Source of the DNA: Candidatus Saccharibacteria bacterium UBA1944
GTDB lineage: Bacteria > Patescibacteriota > Saccharimonadia > Saccharimonadales > Saccharimonadaceae
Direction of reading: 5' to 3'
Length of the DNA: 54,587 bases
Assembly (NCBI GenBank): GCA_002336935.1
Contig: DDEW01000013.1
Span: 1 to 54,587, forward strand
Shown here piece by piece: positions 6,894-14,570 of the stretch. The first letter of the stretch is position 1. Each line of letters starts with the position of its first letter. The notes beneath the pieces were generated by a model, which worked only from the letters and a program-made list of their open reading frames with translations, did not search any database and was not told where the DNA came from. The translations under genes and the position numbers were made by a program.

Positions 6894-8800
6894 TTCGGTT
6901 GGGCGATGCAATCATGTTGGCGCACACCAAGCTGCGCACACGCAAGGTACGTACGGCATTTACCGTAGCCATAGCTGGCGTAATGTTCGGATTAGTCATG
7001 GCGGTAGTTGTCATTACTGACGGTACTTTTCAGAGCGTAGAACAGTTCACGAAAAAAAGCATGACAGGGCGGTTTATTATTAGTGGCCAGCAAGGGTACC
7101 AAGACACGGGTGATGTGTCGCGCGACCCGACGTTGATTGCGAGGGCGCTCAACGAGCATAAAACGCTCATAGCCGAAAAAAAGGCCGAGGCGAAGCGGCT
7201 CGGTATTGAATATGATGCCAGCCAAGACCCCTCGCCCGTGGAGACATACGATGGCACCCAGTCACTTTCGTATGCAAGCCCCATTGGGCAGAAACTCGTT
7301 AAAGAAGCACAAGAAAAAGCCTCGCCAACGCGATCACTTGATGATTTCAAGAAATTTGCAAAAGCATATAACCCAACGGTTTACTATGCGGCAAAGCCAG
7401 TGCAGCCAAACGATGGAACATTGGTAGAAATGAAGAGCGGAAAAGAGAAATTTGAAGCAGTCGACGTATCAAAGCAGTCGGGAATGACCGGTGCTCCACC
7501 CGATATTACTAACGCAGTGATTGTACCAAAAGCGCTGCTCACAAGCTACGCAATAAAAGAGAGTAAGTGGCAGCCGTCAAGCGGCCGGATACCGGTTATT
7601 GTTTCTCAGAAACGCGCCACCGAAATTACTGGCTACAGTGCGCCTAAGCAAGGTGCTTCAGCAAGCGAACGGCTTGGGTACGTTGAAAAGCTCCGACAAA
7701 AAGCCAACGGCGCCACCTTTACGGCTTGTTATCGAAATTCGGTAAGCAGTGTGCAAATTGGGCAAGCAATTACTACCGCAAAGGAAATCGAAGCGAACAA
7801 GAAGAACTCATCTTACCAAAAACCCTCGCTTGTTTATGGACTACCGGCTGATGATTCATGTGGACCAGCGACCATCATTCGCGACGTTCGGACGAGTACA
7901 GAAAAGCAATACCTGGAGAAGCAGCTGCAGTTTGACCGTAAATTTGGTAAAGCAGTTGATCCTGTGCAGATCAAACTGACGTATGAAATTGTTGGTGTTG
8001 CGCCGAATGGCTGGGCGGATATGGACCAAAACTTCTCATTAGGCGCGAAAGAAATCGTCACCTCATTGCTCATGTCGCAATCGTTTCGTTTTGCGATTCC
8101 TGCCGAGCTCTACGACCAGTTACCCAATAAGGCAAGCTACCAGCCTGCCCTAAGTGAAACCGGTGCGAGCAACCAATTCTTTATGATGGGCGCTGGACAG
8201 TATTTTGCAGAGTTTTCTAATGCGGCCGATGCTCGTGATTTTGCAAAGAAAGAGAGCTGCCAGTATGGTATGTCATCCGGCTGCCAGCCGGCATCGAAAT
8301 ACTTTATGTTGACGCCCTTTGGTAGCAATAGTGTTGCCCTAGACGAGGTAAAGCAGGGTGTGTCTACTGGGCTACTATGGACAATTGCTATTGTCACGGC
8401 CATTGCTGCGCTGATTGCAGGGCTTACGATTGGTCGAACCATTGCCGATGGGCGCAGGGAGACTGCCGTATTCCGCGCGATTGGATTCAAGCGGACCGAC
8501 ATTACGCAGGTATATGTAACCTATACACTACTGCTTTGCTTACGCATTGTCATTTTTGCACTTATACTTGGTGTTGCTGCGGGCTTCTTAGTGAATAATT
8601 GGCTGTGGGTAGACACAACAGTGAATGCTAACCTTGCCCTTGGACTGCATGATTCTGCGTTACGATTTAGTTACATGGGTTTTTCAGAAAAAACGCTGTA
8701 TGTAGCACTGGCGGTGTTTACGGCGGGAATTGTTGGTATGATTATTCCATTACTTCGAAATGTGCGACGCAACCCGATTCGCGATATGCGTGACGAATAG
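6890..8800 (+). CDS. MacB-like ABC transporter permease (FtsX domain)
   Basis: A 636-residue permease. The N-terminal cytosolic and TM1 region (KLRTRKVRTAFTVAIAGVMF GLVMAVVVI split across the first helix) is followed by a very large extracytoplasmic domain (about residues 45-490). The C-terminus has the three-helix FtsX-type domain: LLWTIAIVTAIAALIAGLTI, a coupling segment RRETAVFRAIGFKRTDI typical of MacB/FtsX, then two more helices, and ends in RNVRRNPIRDMRDE. MacB-type transporters do not carry substrate through the membrane but transmit ATP-driven motion to the outside. In a single-membrane organism it may export or extract peptides or lipoproteins, or control wall enzymes; no MacA-like partner is present. 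It shares ATGA with the ATPase. Confidence 0.88.
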   Translation: MIRLGDAIMLAHTKLRTRKVRTAFTVAIAGVMFGLVMAVVVITDGTFQSVEQFTKKSMTGRFIISGQQGYQDTGDVSRDPTLIARALNEHKTLIAEKKAEAKRLGIEYDASQDPSPVETYDGTQSLSYASPIGQKLVKEAQEKASPTRSLDDFKKFAKAYNPTVYYAAKPVQPNDGTLVEMKSGKEKFEAVDVSKQSGMTGAPPDITNAVIVPKALLTSYAIKESKWQPSSGRIPVIVSQKRATEITGYSAPKQGASASERLGYVEKLRQKANGATFTACYRNSVSSVQIGQAITTAKEIEANKKNSSYQKPSLVYGLPADDSCGPATIIRDVRTSTEKQYLEKQLQFDRKFGKAVDPVQIKLTYEIVGVAPNGWADMDQNFSLGAKEIVTSLLMSQSFRFAIPAELYDQLPNKASYQPALSETGASNQFFMMGAGQYFAEFSNAADARDFAKKESCQYGMSSGCQPASKYFMLTPFGSNSVALDEVKQGVSTGLLWTIAIVTAIAALIAGLTIGRTIADGRRETAVFRAIGFKRTDITQVYVTYTLLLCLRIVIFALILGVAAGFLVNNWLWVDTTVNANLALGLHDSALRFSYMGFSEKTLYVALAVFTAGIVGMIIPLLRNVRRNPIRDMRDE

Positions 8801-8801
8801 C

Positions 8802-8807
8802 TATACT
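8802..8807 (+). promoter_or_regulatory. -10 box of the GH5 gene
   Basis: TATACT ends 6 nt before the ATG at 8814 and immediately follows the permease stop. Confidence 0.5.
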
Positions 8808-8813
8808 AGCTAC

Positions 8814-9812
8814 ATGGCTGCACTACAAGGTGTGAACTTAGGTGGTTGGTTACTGCTGGAGCGCTGGATGACTCCCAGTGTGTTTGCGGGTACTCAGGCT
8901 ATAGACGAATATACGTTTATGCAGACTCCCGACGCAAAGAATAAACTTCGTCATCATCAGAAAAACTTCATTCGTGAAGAAGATTTTAAGTGGATGGCAG
9001 ATAATGGCGTTCAGGCAGTGCGTATTCCGGTGGGATATTGGATATTCGATGGTGACGACCCGTATGTATCTTGTATTGGTAAGCTTGATTGGGCGTTTCG
9101 GATGGCGGAAAAATATGATTTGCAGGTGCTTGTCAGCATGCATGGTGCACCGGGCTCACAAAATGGCCAAGATCATAGTGGACGGATTGGTAAGGCGCTT
9201 TGGTACAAAGATAGTGCCCATCGCGAGGGCACGATTCAGACGCTTGTTCGGCTTGCAAAACGGTACAGCAATAGTCGAGCGTTTTGGGGACTTGAGCTTT
9301 TAAATGAGCCAAAGACGGGCATTGTACAGTGGAAACTACGTCGCTTTTATAACCAGGCATACCGCGAGCTTGTGCGCGAGCTTCAACCACATACAAAGAT
9401 TGTTTTTCACGATGCATTTACGCCGCGAATGCTCAGCGCAGCGATTTGGGATAGATCAGATTACCCTGTAGTGATGGATATTCATTGGTATCACTTTACA
9501 TTTTGGGCGCATAAATTGCTACCACTCAATTGGTATTATCGCTGCATAGTCGGCTGGCATGCTCGGCTCATTACTCGCTTGCAGCGGTGGCAGGGAATTA
9601 TAATAGGCGAGTGGAATGGTATTATTGCAGGCGCTATGCTTGACCGTTTTCCCGTATCGGACCACGCAGCAATAGTCCAAGAGCACATTGACCATCAGCT
9701 TCGCGCATATAGGGCCGCTGACGCGTGGTTTTACTGGAGCTACAAAACCGATGCTCGTGGAATCTGGCATTTTCGGTCACTTGTTGAGGACGGTGTGATC
9801 ACGATTAAGTAG
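8814..9812 (+). CDS. GH5-family glucanase (exo-1,3-beta-glucanase-like)
   Basis: A 332-residue (beta/alpha)8-barrel glycoside hydrolase of clan A. The opening GVNLGGWLLLERWMTPSVF is the fingerprint of fungal and bacterial exo-1,3-beta-glucanases of family GH5. VRIPVGYW follows, then HGAPGSQNG, the acid/base Glu165 in LELLNEP, and the nucleophile Glu266 in IIIGEWNG; a terminal WFYWSYK strand closes the barrel. There is no signal peptide, so the enzyme is probably cytosolic or leaves by a non-Sec route. The start at 8814 fits the -10 box; the frame extends back into the permease gene to 8760 but that part is not conserved-looking. It could degrade laminarin-like or host-derived beta-glucans, or act on internal glucan; the substrate is not proven. 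Confidence 0.85.
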   Translation: MAALQGVNLGGWLLLERWMTPSVFAGTQAIDEYTFMQTPDAKNKLRHHQKNFIREEDFKWMADNGVQAVRIPVGYWIFDGDDPYVSCIGKLDWAFRMAEKYDLQVLVSMHGAPGSQNGQDHSGRIGKALWYKDSAHREGTIQTLVRLAKRYSNSRAFWGLELLNEPKTGIVQWKLRRFYNQAYRELVRELQPHTKIVFHDAFTPRMLSAAIWDRSDYPVVMDIHWYHFTFWAHKLLPLNWYYRCIVGWHARLITRLQRWQGIIIGEWNGIIAGAMLDRFPVSDHAAIVQEHIDHQLRAYRAADAWFYWSYKTDARGIWHFRSLVEDGVITIK

Positions 9813-9832
9813 CCACCTCTTTGCGGCCGTGA

Positions 9833-9838
9833 TATAAT
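9833..9838 (+). promoter_or_regulatory. -10 box of pyk
   Basis: A consensus TATAAT ends 8 nt before ATG 9847. It overlaps the in-frame TTG at 9838, which rules out that codon as the start. Confidence 0.6.
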
Positions 9839-9846
9839 TGACCAAT

Positions 9847-11274
9847 ATGAACACGATTTTTAAACGAACAAAAATCCTAGCCACGTTAGGTCCATCAACA
9901 AACAGTCCCGAAAAAGTCGAAGAACTTATGCGAGCAGGTGCCAACGGCTTTCGTTTAAACTTTAGCCACGGTTCGTACGATGAGCGTATTGATCAAATCT
10001 CGTGGATTCGTAGTGCGAGCCAAAAACTTGAACGACCTGTTGCTGTGCTCCAGGATTTGCAGGGGCCAAAGATTCGGCTTGGCGTATTGAACGACAACAA
10101 CCAGCATGTGAAACAAGGTGATGAGATTGTACTTGATTATGCCTGTGAGCAACATGACGGCTTAACTATGCCAGTGCAATACAACCTAGCAGAGAAGGTG
10201 AAAGTTGGAGAGCCGATTTACCTATATGATGGTAATATACGCACAACGGTTGTCGATATTCCTTCGAGTACGGCAGTGACGCTTCGTGTCGAAAATGACG
10301 GCACATTGATGAGTAAAAAAGGTATTAATCTTCCTGATACCGATTTTGGTGGTGATATTTTGACCGCAAAAGACATGGCCGATATTGAGTTTGGCGCCGA
10401 TAAAGACATTGACTATGTAGCGCTCAGCTTTGTGCAAAATGAAGAAGATATTAATAATCTTCGCCAAATTTTGGTAGGCCTTGGTTCAACAGCACAGATT
10501 ATTGCTAAAGTTGAAACAAAGGCTGCCATTAAGCCGGAAACACTTGAAGCAATTGTGATGGCGAGCGATGGAGTGATGGTTGCTCGCGGTGACTTAGCAG
10601 TAGAAGCAGGCGCTGAAGTAGTGCCGATTGTCCAGCGCCAAATTATTGCGCTTTGCCGCAAGCATGGCAAGCTCAGCATTGTCGCTACACAAATGATGGC
10701 CAGCATGGTGAGCGCTCCCGAGCCAACTCGCGCCGAAATAAGCGATGTCGCAACGGCGGCTGTCCAGGGTGCCGATGTGGTTATGCTCAGTGACGAAACG
10801 GCCAACGGCAGCTACCCAGTAGAAGCGGTGGCTGCAATGAAAAAGACAATTATCTACACACAAGAAAACTGGCCCGTGTCTTCTGTTGATTCGGCTGTAG
10901 TTAAGCCCGAAAAGGGGCGCCAGAATGCAATCTCACGCGCAGCAGTCGCCGTTGCCGAGGAAATTAAAGCCGTCGCAATTATTGCCGAGACAAAGTCGGG
11001 TGCAACGGCGGCCAATATTGCCGCCAGTCGGCCACACCTTCCTATTTGTGCTGTTACGAGCGATCCACGAGCTGCACAGCAATTAGCACTTACCTATGCA
11101 ACTCGTAGTTTTGTACGTCCCGATGGCGAAAAGGCAGGTACGGAGTTGGCGCGAAGCCTGTTTGAAAAGCATTACTTTGGTGAAATGGACAAAATGACTG
11201 TGGTAATCGTGAGCGGTCGTCAGCCAGGTCTTGTAGGCGGTACCGACACACTTCGTGTTCGCGTGATAGAATAA
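9847..11274 (+). CDS. pyk: Pyruvate kinase
   Basis: Transfers phosphate from phosphoenolpyruvate to ADP, the last ATP-yielding step of glycolysis. At 475 residues it has the normal bacterial length. Seen motifs are KILATLGPST at the N-terminus, NFSHGSYDER, LQDLQGPKIRLG, a B-domain, the active-site Lys in IIAKVETK, the metal/PEP segment VMVARGDLAVE, MASMVSAPEPTRAEISDVA and VMLSDETANGSYPVEAV, and a complete C-terminal domain ending PGLVGGTDTLRVRVIE. It is followed within 4 nt by pgk and then tpiA, so lower glycolysis is run as one transcription unit. The C-terminal domain is present, so effector control is possible, but no specific effector can be read from it. Confidence 0.97.
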   Translation: MNTIFKRTKILATLGPSTNSPEKVEELMRAGANGFRLNFSHGSYDERIDQISWIRSASQKLERPVAVLQDLQGPKIRLGVLNDNNQHVKQGDEIVLDYACEQHDGLTMPVQYNLAEKVKVGEPIYLYDGNIRTTVVDIPSSTAVTLRVENDGTLMSKKGINLPDTDFGGDILTAKDMADIEFGADKDIDYVALSFVQNEEDINNLRQILVGLGSTAQIIAKVETKAAIKPETLEAIVMASDGVMVARGDLAVEAGAEVVPIVQRQIIALCRKHGKLSIVATQMMASMVSAPEPTRAEISDVATAAVQGADVVMLSDETANGSYPVEAVAAMKKTIIYTQENWPVSSVDSAVVKPEKGRQNAISRAAVAVAEEIKAVAIIAETKSGATAANIAASRPHLPICAVTSDPRAAQQLALTYATRSFVRPDGEKAGTELARSLFEKHYFGEMDKMTVVIVSGRQPGLVGGTDTLRVRVIE

Positions 11275-11278
11275 GCTT

Positions 11279-12517
11279 ATGACAACTGGTGGGCAATTTT
11301 TTAAGCGAACAATCCATGATATTCCTTTACGCGGTAAAACTGTTTTGCTGCGCGCAGATTACAACGTACCGTTGACGAAGAGCGGCAAAGTTGCCGATGA
11401 TTACCGCATTCGCTCGAGTGTTCCAACGGTCAAAAAATTGCTTGATTATGGCTGCAAAGTTGTCATTATTAGCCACCTTGGGAGACCAGATGGTAAGCGC
11501 GACATGGCGTTTACCCTGGAGCCTGCTGCTGAGCGACTCGCTAGCCTATTGGGCCATCCAGTGCGGTTTGTTGACGATTGTATTGGTCCAAAGGTTAAAA
11601 TGGCTATTAAACGCGCACCAAATAAAAGCGTTATTGTACTGCAAAATCTTCGCTTTTATATGGGTGAGGAGGCTAATGACGCTGTATTTGCCCGGCAACT
11701 CGCGGCTGACAGTGGCGCAAGCTATTTTGTACAAGATGGGTTTGGTGTGGTGCATCGTGCCCATGCAAGTACCGCAGCAATTACCCAGTACCTGCCAAGC
11801 GTCGCAGGACTCCTGCTTGAGCGTGAGTATACGACGATTACCCACGCCATGAAAGACCCTGCACGACCCCTGGTTGCCGTGATGGGCGGTGCAAAGGTAA
11901 GCGATAAAATACCTGTTATTAAGGCAATGGTACCAGTAGCCGATACGATTGTTGTCGGAGGTGCTATGGCAAATACCTTTCTTGCGCATGAGGGATGTAG
12001 TATGGGCGCAAGCAAGATTGAAAGTGGGCAGGGCGCAGTCATTGAAGCGGTATATGCCTGTGTAGCCAATAAAGTGGGCCAGAACCAACGCGATGAGGCA
12101 CTAGTACTCCCTGTTGATGTAGCCGTTGGCACTTCGCTTGAGCCTACCGCTACCAAAAAGAATGTATCAGTAAGTAATGTTGGCGCAAAAGAAATGGCCC
12201 TTGATATTGGTGAGAAGTCTGTTGAGAAAATGCTTAAAATCGTGCATGAAGCGAAAACGGTAATATGGAATGGCACACTTGGTTATGCTGAAGTACCAGC
12301 TTTTGCCACTGCTTCTGCAGCACTCGCAAAAGCGCTGGCCGAGAATCCCAAGGAAGTGTCTATTATTGGCGGGGGTGACACGGCCGACTTTGCGATCCAC
12401 TGGGATAAAAAACATGGCGGAAGCTTTACTCATGTATCTACGGGGGGTGGAGCGAGCCTTGAGTTGATGAGCGGCGCAAAGTTACCTGGGATTGAAGCGC
12501 TTATGGACGCGCAATAA
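11279..12517 (+). CDS. pgk: Phosphoglycerate kinase
   Basis: Converts 1,3-bisphosphoglycerate and ADP to 3-phosphoglycerate and ATP in the cytosol. It has 412 residues, close to the usual 390-415. Two Rossmann-like domains are visible: N-terminal substrate-binding LLRADYNVPL, DDYRIRSSVPT, SHLGRPDGKR and LQNLRFYMGEEAND, and C-terminal nucleotide-binding MGGAKVSDKI, VIWNGTLGYAE, IIGGGDTADF and the glycine-rich STGGGASLELMSG. An extra 8 or so residues precede the usual start (MTTGGQFFKRTIHDI). It starts 4 nt after pyk, and tpiA follows by about 45 nt. Confidence 0.97.
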   Translation: MTTGGQFFKRTIHDIPLRGKTVLLRADYNVPLTKSGKVADDYRIRSSVPTVKKLLDYGCKVVIISHLGRPDGKRDMAFTLEPAAERLASLLGHPVRFVDDCIGPKVKMAIKRAPNKSVIVLQNLRFYMGEEANDAVFARQLAADSGASYFVQDGFGVVHRAHASTAAITQYLPSVAGLLLEREYTTITHAMKDPARPLVAVMGGAKVSDKIPVIKAMVPVADTIVVGGAMANTFLAHEGCSMGASKIESGQGAVIEAVYACVANKVGQNQRDEALVLPVDVAVGTSLEPTATKKNVSVSNVGAKEMALDIGEKSVEKMLKIVHEAKTVIWNGTLGYAEVPAFATASAALAKALAENPKEVSIIGGGDTADFAIHWDKKHGGSFTHVSTGGGASLELMSGAKLPGIEALMDAQ

Positions 12518-12562
12518 AAAATAGAGTACACTAAGGGTAATAAGAATAAGCAGTATTATACA

Positions 12563-13360
12563 GTGGGCAAAAAACTTATCATCGCGAACTGGAAAATGAA
12601 CTTCAATGTAGGTGAAGCAAGTTTGTTTATTCATAAACTTGCCGGGCTTGTCCAGCGCCACGATGATGTCGAAGTTGTTATTGCGCCAACGACACTCGCA
12701 CTGCAGGCGGTTTCACTCCAGGTGCATCACCATGAATTTAAGCTAGCCGCTCAAAATTTTTATTGGCGTGATGATGGCGCCTATACGGGTGAAGTATCTG
12801 CCAACCAATTACGTGGCTTGGTGCAATATGCACTTGTTGGGCACTCTGAGCGTCGGCACGTGTTTGGCGAGGGCGGCCGCGATATTCGTAATAAAGTGCA
12901 GGCAGCGTATCGCAACGGCATTACTCCGGTACTCTGTGTGGGCGAAACCGCCAACGAACGCACGCTTGGTGAGACAAATGATGTCATTCATGATCAGCTT
13001 ATCGGCGGACTCAGCAATATTACTGGAGAAGAAGCCAAGAACCTCGTGATTGCGTATGAACCAGTGTGGGCATTGAGCAATGGAAAAGATTTTGGTTCAC
13101 ATGAAACGCCAACCCCTGCTGAAATTGAAAAGGCTGCGAAAGCAATCCGATCACAAGTCAAACACTTGTTTGGTGCTGAGGTAGCAAAAGAAGTTCGTGT
13201 ACTCTATGGCGGGAGCGTCAACCCTGATAATGCGAGTGGATTTGTGCATGCTGCAGGGATAGACGGGCTATTAGTTGGCGGGGCAAGCCTCGACTTGCAC
13301 GCGTTTGCACTTATTGCCGAAAAAGCACACCGGGTAACAACAGCTAAGGGGAAGAAATGA
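12563..13360 (+). CDS. tpiA: Triosephosphate isomerase
   Basis: Interconverts dihydroxyacetone phosphate and glyceraldehyde-3-phosphate. It has 265 residues, slightly above the usual 250. Catalytic residues are all visible: Lys11 in NWKMN, His94 in VGHSERR and Glu166 in AYEPVWAL, with the phosphate-binding YGGSVNPDN and GLLVGGASL near the C-terminus. It begins with GTG (GTG GGC AAA AAA). It is third in the pyk-pgk-tpiA run; a TATTATA-like box 5-12 nt upstream could give it its own start site as well. The next gene begins 2 nt after its TGA. Confidence 0.97.
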   Translation: MGKKLIIANWKMNFNVGEASLFIHKLAGLVQRHDDVEVVIAPTTLALQAVSLQVHHHEFKLAAQNFYWRDDGAYTGEVSANQLRGLVQYALVGHSERRHVFGEGGRDIRNKVQAAYRNGITPVLCVGETANERTLGETNDVIHDQLIGGLSNITGEEAKNLVIAYEPVWALSNGKDFGSHETPTPAEIEKAAKAIRSQVKHLFGAEVAKEVRVLYGGSVNPDNASGFVHAAGIDGLLVGGASLDLHAFALIAEKAHRVTTAKGKK

Positions 13361-13361
13361 T

Positions 13362-14543
13362 ATGACTGAGCTTGATTTTGACGAACTAGATAAGGCGGTA
13401 AATAGTCTTATGGGTGATGTCGATACAAGTAAGCGTAACCCGGGGCTCGATGACCCAGAAGACAAAGTAGTAACGCTCGCTATGGCTGAGGCTACTCCGG
13501 CCACATCTGTTTCCGCGGTTTCAGCAAGTCAAACTTCCGCAGATTCCTCACTTGCGGTCAAGCGCCGCGGTCAATTTATGGATGTCATACATCCTTCTTC
13601 GGATATGAAAGCCGCTCCTGCAAAAGTGAATCGCCAAGGTGCTAGTGTGGAGCCGACTACACCAGTAACTATGCCAGAGTCGCCTCAGCCTGCTGTGGCC
13701 ACCGATGCATTGGCTGAAGCCGCAGTGTCTTCGCTTGACATGGAGTCAACGGGAACAGGGGTTCCTTCTGTAGCGCAAACTACCGCTACACCCGATACTC
13801 CTACAGACGCAGCTCCAGCTGCTACCGAACTACCTAAAAGTGATTGGCCCGATCCAATTGATCTTGCTATGCAGGATGAAGAGCCAATAAAAGCAACAGA
13901 GGCAGTTTCGTCTACTGAGCCCGCACCTGAGTCTGCTGCGACGGTTCCATCTGATACGTCACACCAAGAGAGTGGAGAAGCGCCAAGCGAACAGATTCCG
14001 ACAGAAGTAGTAGATGAAGTTGCGCAACCTGCTGTCGATGCGCCGTTAAGTTCCCCATTTCTTCCAGATGCAAAAGTTGAAAAGCGCCCACTGGGAATGC
14101 CGGTGCCAGTTGAGCTGGAACAACAGCTCGAACCTGCGCCTAGCCCCACAGAGCAAGGAGAAGAAGAAACATCCCCGGCAAATGAGGCCGAATCTCAAAT
14201 CAACCCCGTTGTTCCATTGCCGAGTGAGCTGCAAAGCGACATACTAGCGCTTGAATCATCAAATAGTCAGCCTATTGCCGAAGCTACTACTGCCACACAA
14301 TCCGAAGCTCCGACATTAGGGGTAGAGTCTATGGCCGTAGGTGGCTCAATTCCACAGCAATACCAAGAGCAGCAACGCTCCTCGACTGGGGACTCTACTC
14401 CCATCTATGACACGTCCACTCACACACAGCCACTCGAAAAACCCAAAAAGACGAAATCTCCACTTGTTTTGGTAGTCGTTGTCCTTGTGCTTGCCTTGGT
14501 TGGTGGCCTAGCGGGTGCTGCCTATTACTACTTTACGCACTAA
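13362..14543 (+). CDS. Disordered, membrane-anchored protein of unknown function
   Basis: A 393-residue protein, mostly low-complexity and acidic: long runs rich in Ala, Pro, Ser, Thr and Glu with few aromatic or hydrophobic residues (about residues 15-360). A single C-terminal membrane helix (SPLVLVVVVLVLALVGGLAG) and a short tail (AAYYYFTH) follow. This is a tail-anchored layout, with the bulk facing the cytosol if the positively charged KPKKTKS before the helix stays inside. I do not recognise a family. It starts 2 nt after tpiA, with AAGGGG before the ATG, and is probably in the same operon. It could be a scaffold or envelope tether; that is inference. Confidence 0.75.
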   Translation: MTELDFDELDKAVNSLMGDVDTSKRNPGLDDPEDKVVTLAMAEATPATSVSAVSASQTSADSSLAVKRRGQFMDVIHPSSDMKAAPAKVNRQGASVEPTTPVTMPESPQPAVATDALAEAAVSSLDMESTGTGVPSVAQTTATPDTPTDAAPAATELPKSDWPDPIDLAMQDEEPIKATEAVSSTEPAPESAATVPSDTSHQESGEAPSEQIPTEVVDEVAQPAVDAPLSSPFLPDAKVEKRPLGMPVPVELEQQLEPAPSPTEQGEEETSPANEAESQINPVVPLPSELQSDILALESSNSQPIAEATTATQSEAPTLGVESMAVGGSIPQQYQEQQRSSTGDSTPIYDTSTHTQPLEKPKKTKSPLVLVVVVLVLALVGGLAGAAYYYFTH

Positions 14544-14556
14544 ATAAGTAATCGGC

Positions 14557-14562
14557 TATAAT
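14557..14562 (+). promoter_or_regulatory. -10 box of the PcrA-like helicase gene
   Basis: A consensus TATAAT ends 8 nt before ATG 14571, consistent with leaderless or near-leaderless transcription. Confidence 0.6.
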
Positions 14563-14570
14563 AGATAATA

